64,000 bases of DNA from Anaerolineaceae bacterium (GCA_020634115.1 JACKCH010000010.1:496001-560000), one strand, 5' to 3'. Positions 9,305 through 18,157 are shown, counted from the first letter of the stretch. Program-made: numbers and translations. Notes: generated from the sequence alone by a model not told the origin.

Positions 9305-9919
9305 ATGGAGTCAATAACCCCTACACAACATATTCCCTATCCGCAGGGGATAGCCCATTACCTGGTGCGGGCGCCGCTGCTCGGCTACCGGTTGGGGCTG
9401 GGACGCCTGCTGAACGCGCTGTTCGTGATGGTGCTGGTCACACAGGGGCGTAAAAGTGGCAAACCGCGTTATGCCCCGATTGAGTACCGCCGACATGGGA
9501 GCAAGATATACGTGATCTCCGCCTGGGGTGAGCGCCCGAACTGGTATCAAAATCTGCTGGCGAACCCGGTGGCGACGGTTCAACTGGGCGGGCGGGCTTA
9601 CGATGCCCGCGCCCGTGTGGTGGAGAACCCGGCGGAGGCGCTGCGGGCGCTTTATCTGTTCCGGCGGATTGCGCCTGCCCGTTACGATACCGTGATGGGA
9701 ATGCTCATCAATGACGACACGGTGAATGCGCGGACCCTGCCCGACCTTTCCGGCCAGTTTACGATCATCTGCCTGGATATTACGGGGCGAAAGCCCACCC
9801 TGCCGGTTCTCGCACCGAGTCTGGCGTGGTTGTGGCTGCTCGTACCGGTGGCCGCCGTCGGGGTCACGGCGCTGGTACTGGCGAATCGCTCCCGGCGGGA
9901 CACGGCCAACGGGGGGTAG
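9305..9919 (+). CDS. Deazaflavin (F420)-dependent nitroreductase-family protein
   Basis: 204 residues with the Ddn/DUF385 split-barrel signature: VLVTQGRKSGKPRYAPIEY, then the YVISAWGERPNWYQNLLANP segment. Family members bind coenzyme F420 (some bind flavin or heme) and reduce nitro compounds, quinones or enones, often at the membrane. A C-terminal hydrophobic helix (about 175-195, LAWLWLLVPVAAVGVTALVL) would anchor it in the membrane, an addition not present in all members. It follows the MFS gene by 91 bases. Cofactor use is inferred from the family. Confidence 0.82.
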   Translation: MESITPTQHIPYPQGIAHYLVRAPLLGYRLGLGRLLNALFVMVLVTQGRKSGKPRYAPIEYRRHGSKIYVISAWGERPNWYQNLLANPVATVQLGGRAYDARARVVENPAEALRALYLFRRIAPARYDTVMGMLINDDTVNARTLPDLSGQFTIICLDITGRKPTLPVLAPSLAWLWLLVPVAAVGVTALVLANRSRRDTANGG

Positions 9920-10002
9920 CGCCTAGCGGTTGGCTGCTGGCCTCTGGTTGGTTAGCATTTTAGCAATGTAGCCGGGGGTTTGTCGGGTTCTGGGTATTCG
10001 CC

Positions 10003-10026
10003 GGACGGCAAAAATGCCGTCCCTAC
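10003..10026. repeat. GTAGGG-type hairpin repeat (copy 2)
   Basis: GGACGGCA and TGCCGTCC flank an AAAA loop and are followed by CTAC, the reverse complement of the GTAG start of this family. It lies between the nitroreductase and the lipase-like gene. Confidence 0.6.
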
Positions 10027-10059
10027 TGTCTCTTCCTGAAAACTTAAAAAAGGATTTTT

Positions 10060-10896
10060 ATGCAGCACACCACCGGGAGTTTCCACAGCAGCGATGGCCT
10101 GAACATTCATACCGAGGCGTGGCAGCCTGACGGTCAGCCCAAAGCGGTGATTTTGTTCCTGCACGGCATCGCCGAGCATATCGGACGTTACCAGCATGTC
10201 GCCGCGCATCTTGTCAACGCCGGGTACGCCTTCTATGGCCTTGACCACCGGGCGCACGGCCAGAGCGACGGCCAGCCCCGCGCCTATATCCCGGACTTTG
10301 AGCCGGTGATTGCGGACGCCAAACAGGTTTTCGACCAGATCAAAGCCGAAAACCCCGGCCAGAAAATCTTCCTCTACGGCCACAGCATGGGGTCGTTCCT
10401 GGCGACGAAATTCGTGCTGGCCTACCAGGACGATCTAGCCGGGTTTATTTCCAGCGGGTCGCCGCTGCTGCTGGATACCATCGTGCCGAAAATCATGGTG
10501 ACGATTGGCAACATCCTGAATTCCATCGCCCCCACCATGCCCCTGATCGAACTCGACCTGAACGGCATTTCCCGCGATCCGGCGGTGGTCGCCGCTTATA
10601 ATGCGGATCCCCTGGTGAGCGCGGGCAAAGTGCGGGTGCGGATGGGCGTGGGGTATAACCGGGCGATTGGGCCGCTGCGGGCGAAACTGCCCACCATCCG
10701 GCTGCCGCTGCTGGTGATGCACGGTGAAGCCGACCCCACCACGCCGAAATCCGGCAGCGAACTGCTGTACAACCAGGCCAGTTCGCCCGATAAAACGCTG
10801 AAACTGTACGCGGGGTTGTATCACGAAATCCATAACGAGCCGGAGAAAGCAACCGTCCTGGCGGACATCACCGCCTGGCTGGACGCACATTGTTAA
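10060..10896 (+). CDS. Alpha/beta hydrolase, monoacylglycerol lipase-like
   Basis: 278-residue serine hydrolase of the Hydrolase_4 group. FLHGIAEH forms the oxyanion region and YGHSMGS holds nucleophile S109. LLVMHGEADPTTPKSGSEL carries the acid residue, and YHEIHNEPEK carries the histidine. The HGIAEHIGRY pattern is characteristic of monoacylglycerol lipases. There is no signal peptide, so it is probably cytoplasmic. AAAGGA six bases before the ATG supports the start. Its role is probably lipid or ester turnover; the substrate is inferred. Confidence 0.85.
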   Translation: MQHTTGSFHSSDGLNIHTEAWQPDGQPKAVILFLHGIAEHIGRYQHVAAHLVNAGYAFYGLDHRAHGQSDGQPRAYIPDFEPVIADAKQVFDQIKAENPGQKIFLYGHSMGSFLATKFVLAYQDDLAGFISSGSPLLLDTIVPKIMVTIGNILNSIAPTMPLIELDLNGISRDPAVVAAYNADPLVSAGKVRVRMGVGYNRAIGPLRAKLPTIRLPLLVMHGEADPTTPKSGSELLYNQASSPDKTLKLYAGLYHEIHNEPEKATVLADITAWLDAHC

Positions 10897-10902
10897 ATAG
10901 GG

Positions 10903-11040
10903 TTCTGTAAATTCGTTGTGTCTCCGCGAAACGAGTGGGTTGAAGGCGGACAGGGCAAGCCCTGTCCCTACAAATGCCAATGGTAGGGACGCCATTCTTG
11001 GCGTCCACCGCCCAGCATAGGGATTTTGCGGATAGGTTCT
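10903..11040. repeat. Degenerate copy of the TCTATCCGTAAA palindromic element, containing two GTAGGG hairpins
   Basis: The left edge (TTCTGTAAATTCGTT) and right edge (ATTTTGCGGATAGGTTCT) resemble the ends of the elements at 18825-18960 and 54165-54287, but the interior differs. Inside are two hairpins: GGACAGGGC/GCCCTGTCC at 10948-10967 and GGACGCC/GGCGTCC at 10987-11006, both flanked by GTAGGG or its complement. The gap between the convergent hydrolase and FAH genes appears to be built entirely of repeats. Confidence 0.5.
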
Positions 11041-11047
11041 TACCCCG

Positions 11048-11878
11048 TCATTCCGCTGCCTTGACCACCCGGCAGGGATTGGTGAGTTCCCCTAAGCCGC
11101 TGATGCTGATCGCCACGGTGTCACCGTCCTTCAGGAACAGTTTCGGGTCACGTCCTTCGCCCACACCCGGCGGCGTCCCGGTCAGGATAACGTCCCCCGG
11201 TTCCAGCGTAAACATCCGTGAGCAGTAGGCGATCAACGTCGGGACTTTGAAGATCATGTCTTTGGTGTGGCCGTCCTGGCGCACGTCATCATTGACCACC
11301 GTTTTCACCGTCAGGTTGTGCGGGTCGGGGACTTCATCCGGCGTGACAATCCAGGGGCCCAGCGGACAGAAGGTATCCAGGCTTTTGCCGCGTGTCCACT
11401 GGCCGTCGGTGCGCAGTTGCAAATCGCGGGCGCTGACATCGTTCCCGATGGTGTAGCCAAAAACATACTGGTAGGCGTCGTCCTCGCTCACGTTGCGGGC
11501 GCGTTGGCCGATCACCACCCCCAGTTCCCCTTCCCAGTCCACCTCTTTCGTGATGGATTCATCCCAGGTGATTGTTTCGTTCGGGCCGATCACGGCGCTG
11601 GGGAACTTGGCGAAAATCAGCGGCGCTTTGGGGACTTCGCTGCCAGTTTCGGCGGCGTGCGCGGCATAGTTGCGCCCGATGCAGATGATTTTGCCGGGGC
11701 GCAGTGGTCGAATGAGGGTGACTTCATCCAGGGGGAGGCGGTCACTGCTGCGGGTCGGAATCACGCCGCGCCGGATGACATGCTCCAGCGGGTCGAGCGT
11801 GGCGAGCCGGTAGATGGCAGCGCCCATGACTTCGCCGATGTGGGTCTGGTTGCGATAGAGGTAAGTTGCAAATTTCAT
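11048..11878 (-). CDS. Fumarylacetoacetate hydrolase-family protein
   Basis: FAH-fold enzyme of about 276 residues. Members hydrolyse or decarboxylate 2-oxo acids in aromatic catabolism, or act as acylpyruvases. Visible motifs are KIICIGRNYAAHAAE, the metal-binding EVDWEGELGVVIG, GYTIGNDVSARDLQ, GKSLDTFCPLGPWIV and ILTGTPPGVGEGRDP. The N-terminus MKFATYLYRNQ is chosen at 11878; the frame extends upstream to 11944 but that part has no family similarity. It is flanked by repeats and not in an obvious catabolic operon, so the substrate is open. Confidence 0.87.
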   Translation of the reverse strand: MKFATYLYRNQTHIGEVMGAAIYRLATLDPLEHVIRRGVIPTRSSDRLPLDEVTLIRPLRPGKIICIGRNYAAHAAETGSEVPKAPLIFAKFPSAVIGPNETITWDESITKEVDWEGELGVVIGQRARNVSEDDAYQYVFGYTIGNDVSARDLQLRTDGQWTRGKSLDTFCPLGPWIVTPDEVPDPHNLTVKTVVNDDVRQDGHTKDMIFKVPTLIAYCSRMFTLEPGDVILTGTPPGVGEGRDPKLFLKDGDTVAISISGLGELTNPCRVVKAAE

Positions 11879-12028
11879 GCCGGGCGTCCAATCTTGAATA
11901 GGCCAGTCTGCTGTTATGATAGCGCAGTTCAGGCTGGTTGCCATCTATCCATTTGCAATGAAGGGCGTTCTCCAAATTTCTAAAGTGAAGTCTCGAAAGA
12001 AATCTACCCAATCCGCTAGGATTCGTAG

Positions 12029-12047
12029 GGGCGCATGGCGTGCGCCC
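12029..12047. repeat. GTAGGG-type hairpin repeat (copy 5)
   Basis: GGGCGCA and TGCGCCC flank TGGCG, preceded by CGTAG. It lies between the FAH gene and the end of the secreted-protein gene. Confidence 0.6.
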
Positions 12048-12080
12048 GCCTTGAAAACATACGAAAACCAGCTTGAGTAG

Positions 12081-13019
12081 CTACGCGCCAGGGTCAAACT
12101 GTTCGTGCTTGAGAGTCGTCCAGGGGATGTCGTCGAAAATGACCTGCCAGTTCTTGCCTTCCGCGTCCGGGCCGATGACCAGCGCGAACTCGCCGGAAAC
12201 CAGCCGGTAGAGCGTGACGTTTTCACCGAGCGTTTTGATAACCGTGTTGTGCGCCGGGAGTGGCGCATTCCGGTAGGGGGCGAGGTCAGCCTGCGTCACG
12301 CTGGCGAGGAAATATCCCTGCGAGTCGGCATTCACGCCGTAAACGTGCAGGGCGGGCGCACCGCTGCTATCCGAGGCCGCGTAAACCACCGCTGTCAGGT
12401 CGCCCTGCTGCCAGTTCAACCGTTCATCGGGCGGAAGGGGCGCGGAGTCATCATCAGTCAGGCCAGGGTGTGGGCAGCGGGGGTCTACGTAATCCGCTGG
12501 ATCGAATTTGACGCGGACAACCGGTGTCGGAGCATTAGCAATAATCCGGCTGAACTCGGAGTTAGGAACAGGCCAAACAGCGACGGTTGGCACATAAGTG
12601 ATGTCGTAAACCTCCAACCAAGCTATACCGGTAAAACTCGTTGCGCCCAAATGGTATGTGTATCCACTAGTATAGTTATAAGTTCTGGTAGTCTGACGAA
12701 GATAGTACCTCACTGAAAGCACCGTGCCATTTGGTCGCCGGGCTACCGCTGCGGTCCAGTCGTAGCCGCTGCCCTCGTCATCCCCATCCGCCAGAAATGA
12801 AACATTCAGAATCGCCTCATAATAGTCATAATTGCAAAGACCCATCTCCGGTGTAAGGGTTGGTATTGGCGGATTCGGTGTGAATGTTTGGGTAGGGGTC
12901 GGGCCAGGGGTAATGTTAATTGCAGTAAATCCTGACCCGGCCAGGCTGGTAGATGTCCACATCACGGCCAGGAACAAACCGACGATTACGAGTAACAACG
13001 TGATTTTCAGAGTACGCAT
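12081..13019 (-). CDS. Secreted or membrane-anchored hypothetical protein with Pro/Thr-rich linker
   Basis: 313 residues. The N-terminus MRTLKITLLLVIVGLFLAVM is a signal peptide or signal anchor. It is followed by a linker rich in P and T (TPGPTPTQTFTPNPPIPTLTP, about residues 35-57), common in extracytoplasmic proteins of Chloroflexota. The remaining 250 residues contain WEVIF-type strands such as LYRLVSGEFALVIG and GKNWQVIFDDIPW that resemble SH3b-like repeats, but no domain is firmly recognised. Start 13019 is chosen because GAGG lies 8 bases upstream. Function unknown. Confidence 0.72.
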   Translation of the reverse strand: MRTLKITLLLVIVGLFLAVMWTSTSLAGSGFTAINITPGPTPTQTFTPNPPIPTLTPEMGLCNYDYYEAILNVSFLADGDDEGSGYDWTAAVARRPNGTVLSVRYYLRQTTRTYNYTSGYTYHLGATSFTGIAWLEVYDITYVPTVAVWPVPNSEFSRIIANAPTPVVRVKFDPADYVDPRCPHPGLTDDDSAPLPPDERLNWQQGDLTAVVYAASDSSGAPALHVYGVNADSQGYFLASVTQADLAPYRNAPLPAHNTVIKTLGENVTLYRLVSGEFALVIGPDAEGKNWQVIFDDIPWTTLKHEQFDPGA

Positions 13020-13369
13020 GTTGATAACCTCATCAAGGCACGACAATACCCCATATTATCACTTTTCTGTAAAAATCAAAAAGTGATGAATGTCATCACC
13101 CTGTCCGGGTTCACATCGAATCGCTGAGTATGATTTATGTATCGAGGAAAAGCGCCACGAGCCTATACAGCAAGTTAAGGCATAATCCACCCATTTTAGG
13201 GGGAGATTGCCAAGACAGATGGTCGGAACAGGCCGTCTGCCGAGCATTAAAATGCCCGGCAATGCCTTTCAAACCCACTGAAGGGGTTCAGTTGGTATGG
13301 CAGAAAGAGTCCCTTTGGTGGACTGGGTTTTACTTTAGCCGGGGAATTTATCCCTCGGCGGGCTTGCGC
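13020..13369. other. Intergenic gap with operator-like palindrome
   Basis: No gene is supported. At 13083-13099 there is a perfect inverted repeat, GTGATGA and TCATCAC around ATG. On the minus strand it sits just upstream of a weak promoter for the secreted-protein gene (TTGATT at 13079-13074, TAATAT at 13058-13053, 15-base spacer). The rest contains a repeat-like stretch at about 13253-13305 (AATGCCCGGCAATGCC, then CCCACTGAAGGGG). These suggest regulated expression plus repeat decay. Confidence 0.45.
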
Positions 13370-14050
13370 CTATTCCTTTGGCAGCGCCGCGATGACCGGC
13401 AGGCCAAGCTGCTCCACCTGTTCCCGGCGGCGGAGCGTGGGGTCGAGGTATTCCACCAGGAAGGCCAGCGCCACCCCGAAGAACAGCCCGACACCGATAC
13501 GAATGAACGGCGCGAGACGGTTGCCGATGGGCGGCGGCGCGGCGACCACCTGCGGCGTATCCAGCACCGTCACCTGGGCGGGCTGTGCGCCAAGCTGCGG
13601 GAAGTAGGCCTGAGCGCGACTTTGCAAGACGGTAATCGCGGCCTGGGCGATGGCTTCTAATGTGGCGGCGTCCGGGTAACTCATCGTCAGGACGCCGACG
13701 CTGTGGCTGTTATCAGCGGCGACTCCCAGCAGGCCGGGGTTGACTTCCACATTTTGCGCGGTGGTAGTCTGCATGATTTCGTTGACAAAGCTGCTGGTAC
13801 GCACCCAGTCGGTGAAGGCGTTCACGGTGAATTCGGACGCCAGCCACACATCCTGGTAGTCCCCGTCCCGGTTGGGGATCGCGTCCAATTCCTGGGCGGC
13901 ACTGTACCGCAGTGTCACCGTAAAGCCGCCGGATACGGTTTCCGCCCCGTTGAGCAGGTCGGGCAGGACAATCACAGCGGCCACCAGCGCCGGAATCAGC
14001 ACCAGAACCCAGCGGCGCAGCAGGATGCGTAAAACCAGAATCAGTTCCAT
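13370..14050 (-). CDS. Wzz/YveK-type polysaccharide co-polymerase (chain-length determinant)
   Basis: 226-residue inner-membrane protein with membrane segments near both ends (about 12-30, LRILLRRWVLVLIPALVAAV, and about 190-206, GVGLFFGVALAFLVEYL) and an extracytoplasmic helical region between them. The C-terminal EYLDPTLRRREQVEQLGLPVIAALP is the hallmark of Wzz/capsule co-polymerases, without a fused tyrosine kinase. It would set polymer length in the Wzx/Wzy pathway. It is the last gene of a tight minus-strand glycan operon, 7 bases after DUF3592. Confidence 0.82.
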   Translation of the reverse strand: MELILVLRILLRRWVLVLIPALVAAVIVLPDLLNGAETVSGGFTVTLRYSAAQELDAIPNRDGDYQDVWLASEFTVNAFTDWVRTSSFVNEIMQTTTAQNVEVNPGLLGVAADNSHSVGVLTMSYPDAATLEAIAQAAITVLQSRAQAYFPQLGAQPAQVTVLDTPQVVAAPPPIGNRLAPFIRIGVGLFFGVALAFLVEYLDPTLRRREQVEQLGLPVIAALPKE

Positions 14051-14057
14051 GAGTCCC

Positions 14058-14522
14058 TCACTTCGCGGTTTTTCGCCGCCGAATCATCGCAATCGTCAGC
14101 CCGATAATCCCCGCCAGATTGACCAGAATCAACGCGGGCAGCACAAACGCCAGAAACCGCAGATCAAAGAATATACCGGGGAGACGCGGGAGGTCAAAAT
14201 CCCCGCCGCCTTGCCCCGGAATGCCGGAAACCGCCACATCCGCCGGGCTGTAGATGACTTCTACCGGCTGGCCGACGCTCGTCCCGGCAAAAAAATCATC
14301 GTGAACACGGTGTATCCGGGAATAGGTCGCCCCGTCCACTGTGTAATCGTACACGACAAAGGCCGAACCGTCATCAAGCCGGAAAGTCTCCGTCACTGCG
14401 CCCTGAACCACCGTGCCATTCAGTCGCCATTCGATTGTCCAGCGGTAATAGCCATAGGCAAAGAGCGCCACCAGGGCAATTTCCAGCAGCAGCAGGCCGT
14501 TTCGCAGGCGGAGCAGGGTCAT
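14058..14522 (-). CDS. DUF3592-like two-helix membrane protein
   Basis: 154 residues with a membrane helix near each end (about 8-25 and 125-147). Between them is a beta-rich extracytoplasmic part with the DUF3592 pattern: VVYDYTVDGATYSRIH followed by VGQPVEVIYSPADVAVS. No catalytic residues are apparent. Its start overlaps the GT4 stop by 4 bases, so it belongs to the glycan operon and may assist membrane assembly. The specific function is unknown. Confidence 0.7.
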   Translation of the reverse strand: MTLLRLRNGLLLLEIALVALFAYGYYRWTIEWRLNGTVVQGAVTETFRLDDGSAFVVYDYTVDGATYSRIHRVHDDFFAGTSVGQPVEVIYSPADVAVSGIPGQGGGDFDLPRLPGIFFDLRFLAFVLPALILVNLAGIIGLTIAMIRRRKTAK

Positions 14523-15670
14523 GACTGAACCGCCGCCGTATTCACCGGGTCAACCCAGGTGAAATCAGTGTGATTCTGAAACGACTCCCAGGCCTGATCC
14601 ACAAAGCTGCTGATTTGCCGGTTGAACACCTCGGTATCGAATTGCAGGGCATGGGTGCGAATCACTGCCGGGTTGTAGTGGCTGGCGTCGAAGGACTCCA
14701 TGACCGCCATCAGGCTCTCGACGGTCAGTTCGTGGAAGTGTTCGCCCGTTTTGCCGGGGATGACCGTATCCAGCGCCCCGCCCGCACCATAGGCGATCAC
14801 CGGGCGTCCGGCGGCCTCGGCCTGTACCGGCGTGATGCCGAAATCCTCTAAACCGGGGAAGATGAAGGCTTTCGCCCGTGCCATCAGCCCCGGCAAGTCG
14901 TCATCCGGCACATACCCCAGGAATTCGACGGTTGGCCCGGCCAACGCTTGCAACCGTTCCAGATCGCGCCCCTTGCCGCCCACTTTGAGCGGCAGGCCTA
15001 ACCGCGTCGCGGCCTGCACCGCCAGATCAATCCGCTTGTAGGGAATCAACCGGGAAACCACCAGGAAATAGTCTTCCACTTCTTCAGTCGGGACGGGCTG
15101 GAAACGGGTTGTATCCACCGGGGGAAAGATGATGACCGAGTCGCGGTGGTAGTAGGTCTGAATGCGTTCCTGAATTTCGGTGGAGATGGCGATGAAGTGG
15201 TTCACCCGTTGGGCGGCGGCGTAGTCCCAGCGGCGCATGGCAGCGATCAACGGGCGCAGACCGAGTTCGACGGCTTTACCGAAGCCCTCGCGGGCGATGT
15301 AACTATCCAACTGCCACACATAGCGCGTCGGCGCGAGGCAGTAGCAGATATGCAGCGTCGCCGCGCCGTGCTGTAACCCGTGACAGAAGCCGCTCTTGTT
15401 GCTCAATACCACGTCATAGGCCGATAAATCCAGGCCGCCCCACGCCAGCGGGTACAGCGGCAGATAGGGCTGGTGGTGGCGGTGGATAGCGGGCATCCGG
15501 TCAATCCATTGGGTGCGGATGTCCCACTCGCGGTAGGCGGCGGGCATGATGTCCGGGGCGTAGATGCTGGTGTAGACCGGGCGCTGCGGATAGAGCGCGA
15601 CCAGCGTTCCCAGCACGTCCTCCGCGCCGCCAACCTGGTTGAGCCAGTCATGGACGAGGGCGAGTTTCAT
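14519..15670 (-). CDS. GT4-family glycosyltransferase
   Basis: 383-residue GT-B retaining glycosyltransferase. The N-terminus KLALVHDWLNQVGGAEDVL is the classic group-1 transferase start; the donor domain shows FLVVSRLIPYKRIDLAVQAA, FLGYVPDDDLPGLMARA and FIFPGLEDFGITPVQAEAAGRPVIAYG, including the ExxGITPVQAEA signature. It would add a sugar, probably mannose or similar, to a lipid-linked glycan on the cytoplasmic face. Four-base ATGA overlaps on both sides (rnhB upstream, DUF3592 downstream) indicate translational coupling. Confidence 0.9.
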   Translation of the reverse strand: MKLALVHDWLNQVGGAEDVLGTLVALYPQRPVYTSIYAPDIMPAAYREWDIRTQWIDRMPAIHRHHQPYLPLYPLAWGGLDLSAYDVVLSNKSGFCHGLQHGAATLHICYCLAPTRYVWQLDSYIAREGFGKAVELGLRPLIAAMRRWDYAAAQRVNHFIAISTEIQERIQTYYHRDSVIIFPPVDTTRFQPVPTEEVEDYFLVVSRLIPYKRIDLAVQAATRLGLPLKVGGKGRDLERLQALAGPTVEFLGYVPDDDLPGLMARAKAFIFPGLEDFGITPVQAEAAGRPVIAYGAGGALDTVIPGKTGEHFHELTVESLMAVMESFDASHYNPAVIRTHALQFDTEVFNRQISSFVDQAWESFQNHTDFTWVDPVNTAAVQS

Positions 15671-16338
15671 TCTTTTTCCAGTAATTTACGGATAGGTGCG
15701 AATGAGTGACGGTGAACCGGCGCCGGGCCGTGTTTTTCCAGCGCGGCCTGATGCTGGGCCGTGCCGTAGCCCTTATGCGCCGCGAAACCGTACTGCGGAT
15801 ACGCCTGGTCGAGTTGTAGCATGAATTCGTCGCGCCACACTTTGGCGATCACGCTGGCCGCTGCGATGCTCAACGAGCGGGCATCCCCGCCGATTAGACT
15901 CACCTGGGGGATAAACTCCATCTCCGGCCAGAGCATGGCGTCCAGAAACAGGCAGTCGGGCTGTTCAATGTTGCTGTTTGCCTGGAGCATCGCCAGGGCG
16001 CGGTGCATTGCCAGTTTGGTCGCCGGGATAATGCCCAGGCGGTCTATGTCGGCGCTGCTGGCGCTGCCCACGCCCCAGCCCATCGCGGTCTGTTTAATCG
16101 TCTCGACCAACTGCGTCCGCTGGCGGGGCGTCATCTGTTTACTGTCACGCACCCCCGCAAGAGTCTGGCTCAGGTTGGGGGTAGCAAGCGGCAGACAGAC
16201 CGCGCCCGCCGCAACCGGCCCGGCCCAGGGGCCACGCCCCGCTTCATCTATCCCAACGATGAAGCGGAAGCCCTGCCCATAGTAGTCATGCTCATGTTTC
16301 AGGCTGGCTGTCAGCTGTTTTCGGGTCTTTTTTGGCAT
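15667..16338 (-). CDS. rnhB: Ribonuclease HII
   Basis: Removes ribonucleotides from RNA-DNA hybrids and misincorporated ribonucleotides from DNA. Type 2 RNase H motifs are visible: FIVGIDEAGRGPWAGPVAAGA (first Asp-Glu), LFLDAML, and AAASVIAKVWRDEFM, then AHKGYGTAQH. The start is placed at 16338 (MPKKTRKQ); the longer frame to 16431 lies within the upstream glycosyltransferase and lacks family similarity. It still overlaps that gene's 3' end by 47 bases. A housekeeping repair enzyme inside a glycan operon is unusual and probably reflects read-through transcription. Confidence 0.92.
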   Translation of the reverse strand: MPKKTRKQLTASLKHEHDYYGQGFRFIVGIDEAGRGPWAGPVAAGAVCLPLATPNLSQTLAGVRDSKQMTPRQRTQLVETIKQTAMGWGVGSASSADIDRLGIIPATKLAMHRALAMLQANSNIEQPDCLFLDAMLWPEMEFIPQVSLIGGDARSLSIAAASVIAKVWRDEFMLQLDQAYPQYGFAAHKGYGTAQHQAALEKHGPAPVHRHSFAPIRKLLEKE

Positions 16339-17065
16339 AGATGCCCCAGAACCAGTTGCGTCGAATCTGCCAGATTTCCACCAGGAGATGCAGCGAATCA
16401 CCGACCAGCCGCATCCGGCTGTCCGGGTCAAAGTACCAGGTGATCGGCACCTGTTTGATGGTGTAACCGCGCCGCTTGGCGATGAACAGCAGTTCGATGT
16501 CGAAGCCGATGCCGGTCATCTGCTGTACGCCGAACAGGTCTTCGGCGGCGGCCTGTGTAAACATCTTAAAGCCGCACTGCGTATCCTCAAAGCCGCGTAC
16601 GGCGGTCAGTTTGATGATGAGATTGTTGATGCGTCCAATGAGGTGGCGATATTCTGGTTCGCCCACCCGGTTCGCGCCCACCCCTTCGCGGCTGGCGATG
16701 ATGACATCGTGGCCGTTGACATGCGGCGGCAGGAAATGGACGATTTCCTCAATTGGCATGGAAAGGTCGGCGTCGCAGATAAAGCGGTACTGCCCCCGCG
16801 CTTCCAACATGCCGACTTTGACCGCCAGCCCTTTGCCCCGCACGGCGGCCTCGACCACGCGCACATAGGGATGCTCTTTAGCGAAGGCTTCCGCGACTTC
16901 CACAGTGCGGTCTACACTCCCATTCTCAACGACAATCACCTCAGCCTCGAAAGGCTGCTGCTGCAAGAACGCATCTATTTTCGCAAGACTGGGGGGCAGC
17001 CGGCGTTCTTCGTTATGGGCTGGAATCACAATCGAGAGTAAGGGGCGGTCTGTGGTCTGGGTCAT
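16292..17065 (-). CDS. Dolichyl-phosphate glucosyltransferase-like GT2 (ALG5/DPG type)
   Basis: GT-A fold transferase that would make a polyprenyl-phosphate sugar donor. Motifs are LSIVIPAHNEERRLP, VIVVENGSVDRTVEVAEAF, the metal-binding YRFICDADLSMPIEE, and GFEDTQCGFKMF, the last characteristic of ALG5-like enzymes. There are no C-terminal membrane helices. The start is taken at ATG 17065; an in-frame TTG at 17107 with GGAG upstream is an alternative that would sit 5 bases after the previous stop. It probably supplies lipid-linked glucose to the GT87 and polytopic enzymes encoded upstream in the block. Confidence 0.87.
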   Translation of the reverse strand: MTQTTDRPLLSIVIPAHNEERRLPPSLAKIDAFLQQQPFEAEVIVVENGSVDRTVEVAEAFAKEHPYVRVVEAAVRGKGLAVKVGMLEARGQYRFICDADLSMPIEEIVHFLPPHVNGHDVIIASREGVGANRVGEPEYRHLIGRINNLIIKLTAVRGFEDTQCGFKMFTQAAAEDLFGVQQMTGIGFDIELLFIAKRRGYTIKQVPITWYFDPDSRMRLVGDSLHLLVEIWQIRRNWFWGIYAKKDPKTADSQPET

Positions 17066-17112
17066 CGCCTGCCGTTCACCCTCGTGGATACTGATTTCAC
17101 GCTGCAAACTCT

Positions 17113-18078
17113 CTACTCCTGTACCGGGCTGAGAATCGTCTCCAGATACTCAATCGAGACGGTTCGCCGCCGCTGAATTTCCCGGCGTTTCCGCCACATC
17201 CGGGGCAAGTGCCACAACCCCGCCGCCATACCGCGCAGCCGCGCCCGCGCCGCCACGCCGCGCCAGGCCCGCAAGGCTTCCCACAGCAGGCAAAACTGCG
17301 CCCACAGCACCCGCCCGCCATGTTTGCGCCACAGTGCCGCCGGGTAGTTTTTGACCAGCACGAAAATCAGGTTGCGGCCATCGTGGTAACTGGCAGTAAC
17401 ACCGCCGCCGGTAGCGGAAAGATGATGGTACACGATTGCAGCGGGTGTGTAAAGACAGCGCCAGCCCGCCAACTGCGCCCGCCAACCCAGGTCAACATCT
17501 TCCAGCGAAAAGAAGAAATCGTCGTCCAGCAGGCCGATTTGGTCGAGCATGGTTTTGCGGTAAACCGACGAACCACCGCACGCGCTGAAGACGTATTCTT
17601 CCTGGTCGAACTGGCCGTCATCCTGCTGCCATACGCCGCGATTCCCGGCGCGGCCATCCACTGTGAAAAAGTCGCCGGCGGTATGGATGTGGTCGCGCTG
17701 GTCAAACAGCAGCATTTTGCTGGCGACAAACCCGACCTCCGGGTGGCGCTCGAAAGCATCCACCACTGCCGCCGCCCAACCGGGGTCAACTTCGGTATCG
17801 TTGTTCAGCAGCGCGATATACGCTCCCCGCGCCGCTGCCATCCCGGCGTTGCACGCGCCGGTAAACCCACGATTCTCCGGGAGTTCAATCAGCTTCACGT
17901 CCGGGTACAGTGCCTTGATGAGCGCCTGCGAACCATCGCCCGAGGCATTGTCCACGATGATGATTTCGAGGTGCGGGTAGGTCTGCCGCGCCAGGGAATC
18001 CAGGCAGGTCGGCAGGAACTTCGCGCCGTTCCAGTTGGGAATGACAATCGAGAGGGTGGAATCGGGTGTAGTGGTCAC
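17113..18078 (-). CDS. GT2-family (rhamnosyltransferase-like) glycosyltransferase
   Basis: 321-residue GT-A transferase of the WbbL/rhamnosyl group. LSIVIPNWNGAKFLPTCLDS, IIIVDNASGDGS, ELPENRGFTGACNAGM and LLNNDTEVDPGW give the nucleotide-sugar and DxD-like signature, and FFSLEDVDLGWRAQLAGW is the acceptor-domain motif of this group. The start is GTG 18078. It leads the tight part of the minus-strand operon ending at 13370 and would extend a surface polysaccharide on the cytoplasmic side of the membrane. Confidence 0.9.
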   Translation of the reverse strand: MTTTPDSTLSIVIPNWNGAKFLPTCLDSLARQTYPHLEIIIVDNASGDGSQALIKALYPDVKLIELPENRGFTGACNAGMAAARGAYIALLNNDTEVDPGWAAAVVDAFERHPEVGFVASKMLLFDQRDHIHTAGDFFTVDGRAGNRGVWQQDDGQFDQEEYVFSACGGSSVYRKTMLDQIGLLDDDFFFSLEDVDLGWRAQLAGWRCLYTPAAIVYHHLSATGGGVTASYHDGRNLIFVLVKNYPAALWRKHGGRVLWAQFCLLWEALRAWRGVAARARLRGMAAGLWHLPRMWRKRREIQRRRTVSIEYLETILSPVQE

Positions 18079-18157
18079 AAATATCGCTCGAATAGGTGTC
18101 TAATTTCCATAGGGTATAACACTCGGTATGGAAACGCTGTTTCAGGGAATTTACCCT

